Part shown: one piece after another, positions 1 through 11,597 of the stretch | Layout of the letters: every line of letters starts with the position of its first letter | Position numbering within the stretch: the first letter of the stretch is position 1 | Assembly (NCBI GenBank): GCA_009823395.1 | Contig: CM020513.1 | Location: forward strand, 9,012,501-9,076,500 | From: Thamnaconus septentrionalis | Lineage: Eukaryota; Chordata; Actinopteri; Tetraodontiformes; Monacanthidae | DNA: 64,000 nt | Reading direction: 5' to 3' | The notes under the pieces: model-generated | What the model was told of the DNA's origin: nothing | Seen by the model: the letters and a program-made list of their open reading frames with translations, nothing else | Database searches by the model: none | Program-made: the position numbers and the translations under genes

Positions 1-1916
1 ACCCTTGCCTGCTTTTTGGGTCGAGCTAATGTCCAGTGGGGTCACACATGGCAGATTTGCGTGGGATTCAGATCATGGATGGCTGCTACAATTGTTGGCA
101 ATAAAATAGGAACCGGGAGCAACAATAGCCCCGTACAAAGGGAAGCTTAGCCGCTCAGTGTCATGCAAATTTGCCCAACATTAAATTTCAAAAAACAAAT
201 TTAACAGCTCAGTACCTTGTTTAATTTTTTCCACCATGACTTTTCATTCAAATAGCTGACCACGCTGTTGCTTTATGTGAAAGGTACAGCAATATCTATT
301 CTTTTGTGCCAGACAGCTGTCCTATATCCATCCTGGAGGTATGTGACACCTCCAACCCTTCAACACATCAACCTCAATACTTAGTTCGCTCCAGTTTTGA
401 TCCTAGATTGGTTTAAGCAAGGATCGCTGGCTTCAAAGATATTCAAAGATGAATTCATTGGAAATGCTGCAAAAACTTTCCAAGTACAAAAAAAAAAAAT
501 GTTTGACGTAACTTTGCTTTCTCTGCAGTGTATGTCTGAGGAGACTCGAGAGCAGATGTTCTGCTTGGACTAAGGGAGCTCATTCAAAACGAGCTGCATC
601 CCCGCACCTTAAATGAGAGTGTAGTTAGCATTCCGTTGGACTCAAAGGTATTGGTGCACTAAAGGCAGATGGTTTGGGTGCAGTGTGAAAAGTCTTTAAT
701 ATCATCAACATATAAATGCTGCTAAAAAAAAGTGTTTTGCCATGGCCTACGTGTTAAATCTCAAGCTAATTTTATGCGAACAATGTTTGTGCTTATCATA
801 CCTATTAGAGACACTTCCGTTGCCCTTGATAGCCCAGTGAGTATGATTCTACCCCATGCAAGCAAACACTATACTTTTAATCAGCTCATTGCCGAAGACA
901 TAATCATTCCCATCTGACTTCTTCGCACTGTCTTCACCTTGTGTAAAACTCCAAAAAGGCAGCGGGGGGGTTGGCTATATTCAGAAGAGCCTAGCGCTTA
1001 AAGCTAATAAATGTAACACTGACTTTTCAGTCTTGTAAAAGACAGCACAGCACATTACGAGGCTGCCTTTGGCATGACAAGAAATAACTTTTATCGCGGC
1101 GCACAGTAAACCTAACGGCCCTCCTGTTATGATAATAGAATTATGTTGTCAAGGGTGTTTTGTTTTTTTTTTTCCCCCCCGTCTTCTGTAACAATGTTAG
1201 AATTAATGAGCTGCCCCACACTGTGACTTTCCAGTTGACTGAGGCGAGCGGCGGCCCGACCTGCTCCAATAAAGTGCAGATTGCCGGGGCCATACCTTTC
1301 CTCTCTGTTTCACAACACGGTCGAATAAAGCGGTCTAATAACCGCAAATGGTGTCTCTTTAAGTGAACATTCCAATCACCCAATTTCATGGTTCAACTCA
1401 AATTAAATGACAAGGTTATGACACCGTGGACACCTTAAAATGCTAGAAAAGCATCACAGGTTGTTCTAATTATCCCACTGGCATAACACTTGATATTTTA
1501 CTACAACACAACACTGACTGGGAAGCTCATTATAGATTATGTTAAACCATGTGCCACAGCATATGACCGGATGAAACGCGCCTCTTGTTTAATGTGCAAA
1601 CGAGAGTTTTGTGTGTAGAAACTGAAATGGATTTCATGCCAACTAAGTCGCTGTGGCATTTGATTTCTTAAGGGGCCTCCACATCAGAGGGGACTTGCTC
1701 TTTGCTCGCCGCCAGGTCGGGCGCGGAGCCAAAGCGAACTCATTTCAAATGCAGTGGGCATAACCTGCTGGAAAATCATTAAAAAAAAATACAAATACAA
1801 ATGAAACATAGTGAAAATCTGCCTGTCTGAGGCAAACAGCCAGCAGGGCGGCGCTCTCTCCGTAGAGAAATAATGGCAAAATGATTTTATCACTGATTGT
1901 GTGTGAGCACCTTTAC
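1..1916 (-). other. cdh13: cdh13 intron downstream of exon D (partial)
   Basis: This is the beginning, in transcript direction, of the intron after exon D. It opens with the donor GTAAAG at 1916-1911 on the minus strand. I searched both strands for the next cadherin exon, which should carry the middle of EC4 with a second acidic calcium motif, and saw none, so the intron runs off the window. The sequence is AT-rich and apparently unique. A T/C homopolymer run lies at about 1160-1180. Short open frames here have no recognisable domain. Confidence 0.8.
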
Positions 1917-2170
1917 CTTATGCTCTGTATCTGCAGTATGTCCGGATCTGTTGCGTTGAGTAGGGCCACAGAGGTTCCCACTGGAATATTTTCCATCCTG
2001 GTCACCATCAGGGGGTCGGGAAAGAAGACGGGGCCCTCATTCATATCCAGGATGGTCACGTGGACGGTGGCTGTGGAGCTGGGGCCGTAGCCCACGTTGT
2101 AAACCAGGGGGTCCTCATTCTCCACTCTGATGAGGAGCCGGTGGAAGGCGGCAGCCTCGTAGTCCAGCGG
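1917..2170 (-). CDS. cdh13: T-cadherin (cadherin-13) exon D: end of EC3 and start of EC4
   Basis: T-cadherin is a GPI-anchored, calcium-dependent adhesion protein at the cell surface. It lacks the cytoplasmic tail of classical cadherins and acts in neuronal and vascular guidance and adiponectin binding. This 254-nt exon encodes 84 codons plus two bases. It starts [14 protein letters not shown], the EC3 segment that matches the LDRE/LDYE cadherin signature. It continues through the run [20 protein letters not shown], whose DMNEGPVF is the EC3-EC4 linker calcium motif, and ends in EC4 with LLNATDPD, a calcium-ligand and possible N-glycosylation site. The acceptor is a pyrimidine-rich tract ending GCAG before 2170. 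The donor is AAG|GTAAAG after 1917. The phase is 0 in and 2 out, with the final Arg codon split. The wording agrees closely with vertebrate CDH13 as I know it, in particular the GPSSTATVH and NEGPVF segments, and less well with classical cadherins. Confidence 0.92.
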
Positions 2171-2259
2171 CTGCGGCGGGTGGAAAGACAATTGGGCAGC
2201 GTGTCAGTGCTGTACGCCGCGGGGCAGCGGGACGCGGGCGGCCAGAAGTCGTACTTCAC
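2171..2259 (-). other. cdh13: 89-bp mini-intron between cdh13 exons C and D
   Basis: The coding frame ending VVK is interrupted by 89 nt and resumes as PLDYE, which is contiguous in vertebrate CDH13. The donor is AAG|GTGAAG at 2259-2258. The acceptor is TTTCCACCCGCCGCAG ending at 2171. A plausible branch site CACTGAC has its A at position 2204, 34 nt from exon D. All intron signals are on the minus strand. The intron is GC-rich and contains no stop codon in the incoming frame. Because 89 is not a multiple of three, retaining it would shift exon D out of frame and end translation at about 2056. Confidence 0.9.
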
Positions 2260-2442
2260 CTTGACAACGGAGAGCATCCCCTCGTTATTGTCCAGGTTGG
2301 TGTGGATCTCGAAGCTGCGCGTGGGATCCCCTTCGATGATGGAGTAGATGGCTCTCCCGGCACCCGTGGCTGGGTCGTCCCTGTCGTCGACCGTCAGGTT
2401 GACCACCACGCCCGTCGAGCCCTCGTTGACAAACGCTTCAAA
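2260..2442 (-). CDS. cdh13: T-cadherin (cadherin-13) exon C: first part of EC3
   Basis: This 183-nt exon encodes exactly 61 codons in phase 0 at both ends. The protein begins [20 protein letters not shown] and ends [10 protein letters not shown]. It covers the A to about E strands of cadherin repeat EC3. Visible landmarks are the E of VNEGSTG (calcium-binding acidic residue at the start of a repeat), the NLT N-glycosylation sequon, [13 protein letters not shown] (the DxD/DRDDP calcium motif) and FEIHT followed by NEGMLSVVK, a stretch characteristic of CDH13. The acceptor is CCGTCTCCTTAG before 2442 and the donor is AAG|GTGAAG after 2260. Third codon positions are GC-rich compared with the surrounding AT-rich intron. 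Joined with exon D across the 89-bp intron it gives an unbroken EC3. Confidence 0.92.
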
Positions 2443-2617
2443 CTAAGGAGACGGAAAAGAAATTCGACATCAGTGAGTAAATCAAACCTGCTGTTGAGAC
2501 CTTGATCTTTTACTCTAAAGCGCTAAAATATCCAGATGAACGAGCAAACAAGAGAAATGCAATTGTACCATCTACCATCATCTTTCAAAATTGGGAACAG
2601 AAAAAAAACTTTAAAAA

Positions 2618-2790
2618 AATTAAAGCTGCAAGCATCCTTGTAGGGACTGAGCCCATGGGACCACCCCGATGACACCCGCTGACGGCCCCCTGACACCTGC
2701 CAACGTAGCTGGTTTTTGAATTTCGACAAACAGGAAGTGACTTATTTCCACTTGTTTGTACACTTGTCAAAATCAACGTTTGGGGACTAC
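2618..2790. repeat. Possible degenerate teleost interspersed repeat
   Basis: The opening TTAAAGCTGCAAGCATCC, followed by a GC-rich GGGACTGAGCCCATGGG stretch and then AGGAAGTGACTTATTTCC, resembles an interspersed sequence common in teleost genomes that usually begins with an AAAGCTGCAAGCAG-like string. I recognise it only by this opening and cannot assign a class. It lies about 180 bp upstream of the acceptor of exon C in transcript direction. Confidence 0.3.
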
Positions 2791-5058
2791 TGGGTCTTTC
2801 CCCGCTGCCTATGAAAACACAAATCTGATCATTTGCTTGTTGTATATGACTTTTAACTAGTCTGTCCTACATTAATGATGTACCACTTCAGTTAATACCA
2901 ATGTTACATATCGGTGGCAGAACCTAAAATAAAAGCAACTGGAAGTGTTTTGTGTTCCTGTAACCAAACATTGCTTCAAAACCAAAAAACAAATGCTTGT
3001 CTTTCAAGTAAGCCAAACATTCACACTGAACAAATAGATGTATACATGTGAATTAAACATGAGGCGTTCACAATGAATGTCCTTTTTAACATTTTTTCTC
3101 AGTCATTCCCACATACTGCCCATCTCTCCAGTGAGCCTCAGCCTGACTCCAACTGAAGACCCTGGCGTGAGCAGGTGCGAGCGGAAGCCCTCCGTTGGCG
3201 GCTGCAATTCTCCCACTGTGTGTTTGTGTGCTTGTGTGTGTGTCTGTGTGTGTGTCAGGGGGCTTATAGTGTAATCTTTCAGACGCAGAACACTCTGTTT
3301 AAGGATCGTAGCGGTCCAGCCTTAGATTAGTGTTTCTCCCGTCGGCCCACGGTATTGTTGTTCCGCACATTTCCCTCCCTCCGCTGCCCTCACGCCTCCT
3401 GGCTCCGTACACTTATCTAAGGAGAGACACTCTTTGATTTCTTCCTTTCTCTCATTTCCCTTCACCCAGGGCTGAACGGAAAGAAAGAAAGAAAGAAAGA
3501 AAGGAAAAAAAAACAAAAACAACACCAACACTTTGAACCATCTGCAGTTATTTAGTTCACAGAAACACAATGTTCTGGCTGCCCTGCTCTTCTCTAAGAC
3601 TGGTTTCTTTTTCATGTTACACTAAAATGTTTAAGCAACATTGTATATGATGTATGAGAAACCATAATACAAAAAAAAAGATTATTTACACTTCATTCTA
3701 GCTGTAACATCTTAGTTGGGAACCGTGAGTTTGGAGACAAACGAACCAGATTTTTGAAATTTTTATATCGTGAAATTTAAAAAATGGAACCAAATGGTGG
3801 AAAGAAAAAACAAAAAAACAAAAGAAAAAAATGTGTTATTGTTCACAGAAAAGTATCGTGTACCGTCAAACAGAACTCGTCTTGAACTGCAGATGTGGCG
3901 GCATCAAAAATGAACGTAAATGTTCTTTCGATTGTGCCGTAAGACGCAAAACGACTCTAAATGACTGATTAAGAGCTTAGCCATCTGCATCCCATCTGCT
4001 ATTCAATCACAAAGACAACAAATAACTGACCTGACACACCAGATGGAATACCAGTCCGATGAATTTCACTCAGATGTCCTTTACCGGCAGAGCGGCCCAC
4101 AGTCCTTTTAATTAAAGAGATAAAAAAGAAGCAGACAAAAAACCCCATTGGAGTTCTTCGCAAGTGGCTCAGCGAGCCACTAGCAGCGAAGGGCCGCACT
4201 ATTTGTGCGATGAGCTGCGCTCGGTGTGCGTCGCCGTTGCATAATGAGCTTTTCGCCGGCGGAGACTTTAACCGAGGGCCTGTGGCCAAAGCAAGTCGGG
4301 ATTAGAGAAGAAGAAAAAAAAACCTGCGGTGCTGATTTCAGGTCTGAAGAAAATGTCCAGTTGGGCAAAAGCTACGCTGACTTCCTGTTGCTGAAACGGC
4401 CAAAACTGTTGCTGTCAGCCTCCTCGATACCTACGCACTCACTCCGAGGTGCGAGGCAAGAGTTCGTTTACGAAGACGATGATGATATGCCAGTTCAGGT
4501 GGTTGAGAGTGCGATTAATTCTTAACTTTACCAAAACACATCCGTGAATGATGAAAGGACATAAATAAACACGACTTTTTTTTAACAGGTTGACGCTGGC
4601 ACCATAAATCCGACATCATTACCGCTGTCTTAGCATTTGTCGCTCTCCTCCGCACTTCGCCGTGAAGATCGGACTCAAGTGCGACGTTTATAAACCTATT
4701 CCTTCCCTCACTGTCACACACACACGCCCGTGCACGCACACACGTGCACAAACACTGTACGGGCAACACGGACAACAGTCGGGCCGGATTGGTTTAATCA
4801 TGTGGGGCAGTCATGCGGTTGGAGGGAGCGCCTCACCGCACCGTATGATGTGCGGCCACTGGGCTCCTGCCTCGCGGCTGATAAGGCCCCAATTCCACCT
4901 GGAGCACAAAGCAAGCGGCCACCTGAAAGACTCGGAGGAAATGACAAACTACCAGGTCGAGCTTTCGGCTCGAAGTAACTTAAAAAAACGGTTAAGAGAG
5001 AGACGCAGATAGAGAGAAAAGCACAGCTGACCGAGGAGCGGAGAAGGCGCCTGGCTTG

Positions 5059-5083
5059 CATGTGTGTGTGTGTGTGTGTGTGG
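5059..5083. repeat. (GT)n microsatellite
   Basis: A near-perfect dinucleotide run of about 12 GT units within the 12.2-kb cdh13 intron. It gives rise to repetitive spurious open frames on both strands. Confidence 0.9.
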
Positions 5084-5365
5084 AGGAGAGATAGAATCGG
5101 GTGTTTTCTACAAAAGACTTTCAGCTTCAGATGCAGAGCCAATCACAGTTGTGCCTTTTATTAGGGAAAAAAAAAAAAAGACCCGGTCAGTAACATACAC
5201 CCACACGCAAAGCAGATTGGTGAAAAGTACACAGTCTTCCGCAGATTGATACAGCGACGGATACTTTTACTTTTAAAATTCACTTTCCTCTGTTTTGGGG
5301 GAGTGTATGAAATCTGCAAAATCAAAGCTAAAAACAGCTGGTTGTTTTTTCTCTCACCACCAAAA

Positions 5366-5392
5366 AACAAACAAACAAACAAACAAACAAAA
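5366..5392. repeat. (CAAA)n microsatellite
   Basis: About six CAAA units. Similar CAAA runs occur at 16277-16309 and 49617-49638 in this window. Confidence 0.9.
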
Positions 5393-6142
5393 ACAGCATC
5401 CCTTCACTTTACAAAGGCCCCTCAACCCTGTCAGAAGAACTCCTCGGACAGATGGAGGTGCAAAAAGGCAGCGGGACGTTCTGCCGACGGCCCAGATTAA
5501 ATAAAAAAATAAAGGTAAAGCCTGTGGAAAATGCAGCCACATCTGTCGCTTGCACCGGGTAACTGGAAACGCTCGCTGCCTCATTAACACCGCTACGGAA
5601 ATGGCCTTCGATTTCTCCAAGCCGCCGTTTGATTTGTCTCTGGGTGCCAGCTGGCTTTGTTTGCCTTCCCCCCCGAAACGGCGACCTTTTTCCCGTCGTC
5701 AGACTGCAAAACACTCCGGTACAAATGTGTGGAAATGGAACAACAAAAAGAAGAAGGGAGGAACAGATGAGACAAAACAAAAATTTGAGAAAGTTGCTTT
5801 GTCCCCGATCTCCCAGACAGACACAAACAAAGTGACGCATGCAAACGCACCTACAGTCACTGAGTTCTGACACAGCGCTGCGAAAACACAATACGTAGGC
5901 GGAATCAAATTGTTTAACTTCCTGGGCGTCTGAATGCAGGTATCAGTGACAAGCAGCCACACACAAACACACTTCAGCTGTTTGTTTGTCCTGATGCAAA
6001 GCTCTTGGCGCCTCGTCCACGCCGAACCTGAGCGGAAACGACCGCCCGTCGCATCAAAACTTCTGGGACCAAGACCAAGGTTTTTGATTTCTAGCAGGGT
6101 CAGAAACAGTAAAAAACACTCAAAGCTGCTTCTGCCCGTACC

Positions 6143-6692
6143 TACGGAAGAGGATTAGGGCTACTAGAAGAGAAAAAAAATTAAGAAAGAAATTTATTTT
6201 CCAAGTTTCAAATTCGAGAAAAATGTTGACATTTCGAGAATAAAGTTGATATAAAAAAGACGAAATTTCGTGAATAAAATTGAAATTTTGCAGTTAATCT
6301 CAACGTGAAGTAAGTCAAAATGTCGAAAATAAAGTCGAAAGCAGAGTACTTCCGTTTTCGCCAGTTTCCTGATTACTGTGGGTGAACCTTGTGGGATACA
6401 CCTGTTTTCGGCAGTTTACTTTTAACTGTGGGTAACTGGGTTAATCCACCATCCATACAGTCTACTCACCAATTTCCACTTTACTTACGCCAACTTCATT
6501 CATGGAATTTTGACTTTATTCACGAAATTTCATCTTTTTTTGTGTTGACTATATTCACAAAATGTAATCTTTTTTACTGCGACTTTTTAATGAAATTTTG
6601 ACTTTATTCACGAAATTTCAATTTAAAACTCGAAATGAAAACTTTAATAAAAATATTTTTCTCTCTTCTTGTGGCCCTAATATTCTTTCGTA
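6143..6692 (+). mobile_element. AT-rich palindromic MITE, copy 1 (TA-flanked, Tc1/mariner-like)
   Basis: Both ends carry the same inverted terminal repeat: CGGAAGAGGATTAGGGCTAC at the left, and at the right GTGGCCCTAATATTCTTTCG, which is its imperfect reverse complement. TA dinucleotides flank both ends, consistent with TA target-site duplication. The interior is built from A/T-rich pieces related to AAATTTCGACTTTATTC in both orientations. A non-palindromic core at 6348-6436 contains two related copies of a GTTTTCG(C/G)CAGTTT...ACTGTGGGT motif. No transposase is encoded. A second copy in opposite orientation lies at 21193-21685, and the core of that copy is almost identical. Confidence 0.85.
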
Positions 6693-7847
6693 TGAACCCG
6701 ACTGTTGATTTTCAAGCATTTTTTGTCTTTGGCACTTTTTAAAAAAGCTGGAAGAAACAAAAAAATGGATCAAAAGTGTAGGTGGACAGACAACGCAGCA
6801 CGTATACGGCCGAGAACTACGCCTCGTCGGTGTTTCAAAGTGCTGCGAGTGCGCGTGCGACTTCCCGCAGAGGAGAGGCGGCGTCTCCAAGAAAAGAGGT
6901 CCTTGACTCGAACAGGAGAGAACGCGTTCGTCTTCAGGAAGAAAAAACAAACAAACAAAAAAAAAAGCCCCAACAACTCGTTTGTCCTTTTGTCGCTCTC
7001 CAAAGCGGCTTAACGACGTGCGGAGAGACGGCGAAACCTTTCAGAACTAAAGACACTATTTCCATTGTAGCGGCACAAAGCCCGAAAGCGAAGCGGGCCA
7101 ACTTCCCACGTGGCGCTCGACACGATTGTGCGGAGAGGATTGTCCCTCTCCCCCTTCGTCCCCGCCCCCGCCCCTCACTGTCTCACCCCTCATTCACTTT
7201 TTACCCTTCCCCCTGGAGCTTTAATCCTGCACAGAGCGCATGTGCCTGGAGAGCTAATGAGCTTACCTGTGTCTTTATTAAATTTTCAACAGCTCCTGTT
7301 CAGGCTGTTTCCCAAGATAGATTTCCAATGAATATGACGTTCGGCAAAGCAGCTTTTCTACCTTTTTTTCCTCGCGAAACATGACAGTTCTTTTTTTTTT
7401 CTCTTGCCAATGCAGCTGACGTGGGGCAGGGGTAAAAACCAAAAACAAACGCGAGACAGAATCCTCGAGGATTCGAAGCGCACGGCGTATTAAACAACAG
7501 CGTGCCTCAAAAAACAAAACAAGACAAAAAAACAGCAGTCATTCAAGCGTTTCGGCTGACGCTCCACAGTTGGAAAGCGTCGTACAATCCCTCAGCAGCG
7601 GTCTGACTGACAAGTTCTGCCTCCAGGAGTTTTTTGTAAGTTTCCTTAAATCCGGCATTCAGTCGGTTCCGCCGCATTTTCCCTCCCCGCGTTCCCTCAG
7701 GGCGGAGACAGGACTCATTGTCCGTTCCTACATCCGCGTTCACCCAAAAGTGCCGGAAATCCAGACCCGCAAATGTGCTGCGTGGTTTCGAAACACTGGG
7801 TGCGAAGCCCCATTCACATCAAGTGAGAAGATGAGGGGAAGGCAAAG

Positions 7848-8023
7848 GCTGCGTTCAGACTGCAGGCGAATCGGATTCAAATAAGATTCCTTCTCAAATC
7901 CGACTTTTAGGGCTGACTGTTTTTAGCAAGTGTCCAAATGGGATCTGGTTCTGTTCAGACTGTCTGGACTTGAGAATCTGGACGGGCTGCAAATCGGATT
8001 TTGGCTGGCAGTCTGAATGCGGC
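7848..8023 (+). mobile_element. Short MITE with GCTGCGTTCAGACTGC termini, copy 1
   Basis: The left end GCTGCGTTCAGACTGC and the right end GCAGTCTGAATGCGGC form an inverted terminal repeat. The 176-bp interior has AAATCGGATT/AATCCGAC-like inverted pieces and no coding capacity. It is a shorter relative of the 457-bp element at 49031-49487, sharing the left about 90 bp and the right about 30 bp. I could not see a clean target-site duplication, so the superfamily is open. Confidence 0.75.
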
Positions 8024-8398
8024 CGAAGAGGCCTGGCGCTCAAATCAGGGAAACATGGAAACCTTTCAAAAAACGTAGACAACTGTGAACAAAAGAGGTC
8101 TGAGGCAGTTTGTTGGGAGATTGATTTGTTTTTTTAAACTGAGCTAACAATGGAGCCCAAAAACAGATCAACCCATATTAACCCAATATTGAGCGTTTCT
8201 CAATCTCAGCCACATCCTCGCTGTTGTTGGCACATGTGAACAATCGTTGAGCCCTCCAAGTCCTCTTAGGTGATCAGTATATGAATGATCAGCCAGTTTT
8301 CCAATTCAAACACATTTGAATTGAATTACATTCAAATGTTTTGTCAGAACAAAACATCACCTCACTCATCCCTTGCTCGCAGCTCGATGGGTGTAAAA

Positions 8399-8742
8399 TA
8401 CAAGGGGTCCCAAAAATTTGACATCATTTTGCAGGCCAATAATTTTGGCAATTTTTGTTGAAATACCCTCAGATTTTCACAGAATGTATAGAAACAAAAC
8501 AGAGTTTTATCTTTGTTCTGTTTTCAGGCTGAGTGCCATTCACTTCCAAAAGTAATTTTGCATCTTTGAGTTCTGACACGGCATACCCAGTTGACGTGTG
8601 CTGTGTTACAGGCGGTGCACATATTGAACACTTATGAAATTGGTCCCGTAATAAACTTATGTTTACTGTTAAATTTTATTGAGCTAGAATTTTCAAGATA
8701 ATTGCTTTTAAAATGATGTCAAATTTTTTGGGACTCCCTGTA
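8399..8742 (+). mobile_element. Mariner-type deletion relic with transposase C-terminal tail
   Basis: The inverted repeats are about 30 bp long: CAAGGGGTCCCAAAAATTTG at the left, and the reverse complement of the right end reads CAGGGAGTCCCAAAAAATTT. Both continue GACATCATTTT. TA flanks both ends (8399-8400 and 8741-8742). Between them an open frame on the plus strand reads SDTAYPVDVCCVTGGAHIEH followed by L and a stop at 8635-8637. The GG(A)HIEHL-stop ending is what mariner-family transposases usually end with. The catalytic DDD domain is absent, so this is a non-autonomous internal-deletion derivative about 340 bp long. Confidence 0.8.
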
Positions 8743-9920
8743 CATTGAGATACCAATGAATTCTCGACCGTCCATTCTATATGTCACGTGCGTCTTTCGC
8801 GCGAGGCAAAACTGTGAAGAGCTTGCGGCGCACCAGGAAGAATTAAATAGACAAATAACTTTTTCTGGTGATTTTCTGAATCCTAATTCCCCCGTCAAGC
8901 ATCCTTCTGAGCCGACCTGGTGCACCGGCAGTTTTTCACACGTTCGTCAAGTAGCTCCTCATCACCTCCTCACTGTGGTGACCGAAGGCGTCAAGAGGTT
9001 CAGCGGCGGCGGCGCCGTGGCCGTGTCGCCTGTTCACGCCTTTCGCGGGTCAACCCATGACCCGCGGTTCACCGGTGGATGAAGGTACGAACGAGTGGCG
9101 AAATCAGTGGAGCCAGTGAAGGAGATTTGAGACGATTTGAGCGATTTCCAAGTTTGATGCACGCAGATGAAAAACGTCAAAGCCTTTGACTAATGCCGTG
9201 TTGGTAGGACGCGCTCCGATCACACGTAACGTGCACACATTCTCTACTCCCCCTTTGTGACTGGCAGCTGCGTTCACGCCAAGAACCCTGCGCTTAACCT
9301 AACGAGGCTCCGTGGGATCCGGCTGCGTGCAGCCGCTCGCCAACGCCCCCGGTGGTGTTTTTTTTTCCTTTGAGCTCGGCGTCCTGCTGCAGGCGCTAAT
9401 TGGGTAAACGTGACACCAGGGCTGCACAATGTCACACAACTGGGTCTGTTATGTGGATTGAGTGAGCTGCTGCAGTTTCGGGAAAAACAACAACAACAAC
9501 AAGAAAAAAAACATGCACGCCCTTTACAAATGTAAATAACTTTATCATTTTCAGTCTTGTTAACCGAACGTATGCACTAGCGCTGCTAATTGCGTCATTT
9601 GAAACACAACTGAGGTTGTTTAAGTGTGCTAAATGTGCTAAAAAACAAATAATTAACCTCTGACTTGACTTCACATCCATTTGTGACCTAAACGGAACTG
9701 TGCACGTGCAGAAAGGAGTGTGTGGGTCAAAGTTAGAGTCTTGCGAGTTATTTTTAATGCAGTAGATTGCAAATGCACGGTGCGTCCAAAAACTCTGTCT
9801 CCACGACAGCACACATCCTGCAATGTCAACTCAGCCTAACTGTGTCCAAACCCTGCAAAAGTTCACAATGCAATCATCCAGTGCCCGTCCAGCCTGAAGA
9901 CAGAGCAGTGCTGACGAGAA

Positions 9921-9959
9921 CCTGCTGCTACTGCTGCTACTGCTGCTGCTGCTGCTGCG
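9921..9959. repeat. (CTG)n/(CTA) trinucleotide repeat
   Basis: About twelve trinucleotides of CTGCTGCTACTGCTGCTACTG type ending in five or six pure CTG units. Intronic and short. Confidence 0.85.
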
Positions 9960-10072
9960 ACACCCGTCAGCAGGAACGTCTCTATCAGCGGGAGAGCCGG
10001 CAGCCAAATTCTCTCCCACTCATCATGAGCATGGGGAAGGGAAGCAAAGGAGAAGAGAGTGAGAGGAAGGAA

Positions 10073-10074
10073 TG

Positions 10075-10107
<33 letters not shown>
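10073..10107. repeat. (GA)n microsatellite
   Basis: An uninterrupted GA run of about 13 units followed by GGGAGAGAGA, within a broader purine-rich stretch that extends to about 10345. Confidence 0.85.
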
Positions 10108-10109
<2 letters not shown>

Positions 10110-11131
10110 GCAAAACTGAGTCTCCCTGACGGAGACCTGCTGTCAGGGAGTGTGAGTGACGGGTGTGATAAGGTCCATCATGCTCTTGTTATGAGGAACG
10201 GGGGCCAAATAGGCGGCGGCGGACATGGTGTGGAATTAGTGGAGGCGGCGACGGGGGAAGCGGGAGGAGGAGAGCAGCGAGTGGGGGGAGGAGGGCGAGT
10301 GAGGGCGGCGGACAGGGTGAAAAAAATCAGGGAGAGCCAGAGGAAATGTCGTCGTCTTGCCCGACGCCAATGCTGCTGCCACCCGGCATCAGTGAAACTC
10401 TGTCAGTTCTCCAGTCAGCGAGTGGCACCATTGCATTAAATTTAATGCATGCACCTAAGAAGACTTGGAGGGATTATTAACGCAAGCCTACAGCTCAATC
10501 CGAAAAAAAAAAAAAAAAAAAAAATTCCAGCAAAAAAAAAAGATTATTCAGCGGAGCCTCGGTTATAGAAGCACATCTTGCGGCTCGGTCATCGGGCAGA
10601 GGGAAGAACGGATGTGAAAAAATGTAAAAAATGGGGATTATTATCTTTTTGTCTCATTTTCCATCATCAAAACTGGATTAGAGGCCTGTCATGGAAATAA
10701 ATTAGGTCAGAGCCCAATCCTGCACTGAAGTAAAACCTAATAGATTCCAGCACAAGTGGGAGAGGAAATTGTGGTTTTAAACAGTGTAGAAGTCAAACTC
10801 CACAGGATGGAGCTTTGGGGAACTACGTTCGAGTCCGACGCACTTCTTCACACTTCTTCAAGAGTTGGGTTTTTATTTGCAGTGGATGTGTGTGAAACGT
10901 CTGCGGCACACACGGTGCATGTGGAGTGACAGTTAGCCGGAGCTCAGCCCATCAGTGAGAGCAGCTTCTTCTCCAGCCTTGATGTGGAATTGACATGAAA
11001 TTAACGTGAAATTCCAGAGCAGTGAGCTCAGTGCATTCGGAGCAGGATGAATGACATCATATGACACCTCGTCTTAACTGATTTGCTAAGTTGATCAATC
11101 GTCAATAAGGGCCCATAACGCAACCCGTTGG

Positions 11132-11597
11132 GTTTCACTTAGGGATGCAAATTATCGATTCATTCATTAATCGTTAGTTCATTGACCTTTTCGATCGATT
11201 GGCGATTAATTGATAAGCTGCGATTTTTCCTGAGAACCTAAATTTCACAATGAAAAACGTGGAAGGAACACATTATTTAACCCTTGAATAATGTTGAGGG
11301 TCCAATGTGACCCATTTTTACATTAGAGAACAGTAAAAACCCCCTAAACATTGATCCTCCGACCTTAAGTTGACTTCCAGTGGATCACATTTCAACTTAA
11401 AAAAAAGAAAAAAAGTTCTTTAAAAGTAGCTTGTTCTAGGTATATTACGACCATCCCAGTCTCTACAGGTGAATTGCTCTTTCATGCCACTACACTGTTA
11501 TGTCACAATTAATTGCGACTAATTTAATTTAATCGATTAATGTCTTAATCGACAATTAATCAATAATCGATTAAGTTTTAACATCCCTAGTTTCGCT
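11132..11597. mobile_element. hAT-type non-autonomous element with 8-bp target-site duplication
   Basis: The element proper spans 11140-11589. It starts TAGGGATGCAAATTATCGAT and ends with the inverted copy CATCCCTA preceded by several ATCGATTAAT motifs. It is flanked by gtttcact (11132-11139) and gtttcgct (11590-11597), an 8-bp duplication with one mismatch, which is the hAT hallmark. ATCGATTA-like motifs repeat inside both ends. No transposase frame remains. Confidence 0.8.

Noticed and set aside
2056..2409. Continuous 117-codon frame across exons C and D
   Set aside because: It reads through the 89-bp intron and then runs out of frame in exon D. The cadherin protein continues in another frame after splicing.
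5409..5891. 160-codon open frame on the minus strand rich in Cys, Phe and Leu
   Set aside because: It overlaps several other chance frames in the same GC-balanced stretch. No signal peptide followed by a domain and no homologue that I recognise.
6782..7384. 200-codon open frame on the plus strand
   Set aside because: The composition is basic and Pro-rich from GC-rich and poly(A) sequence, with no domain. It is probably a chance open frame in intronic DNA.
10059..10439. Arg/Glu- and Gly-rich frame on the plus strand
   Set aside because: Translation of a GA microsatellite and purine-rich DNA.
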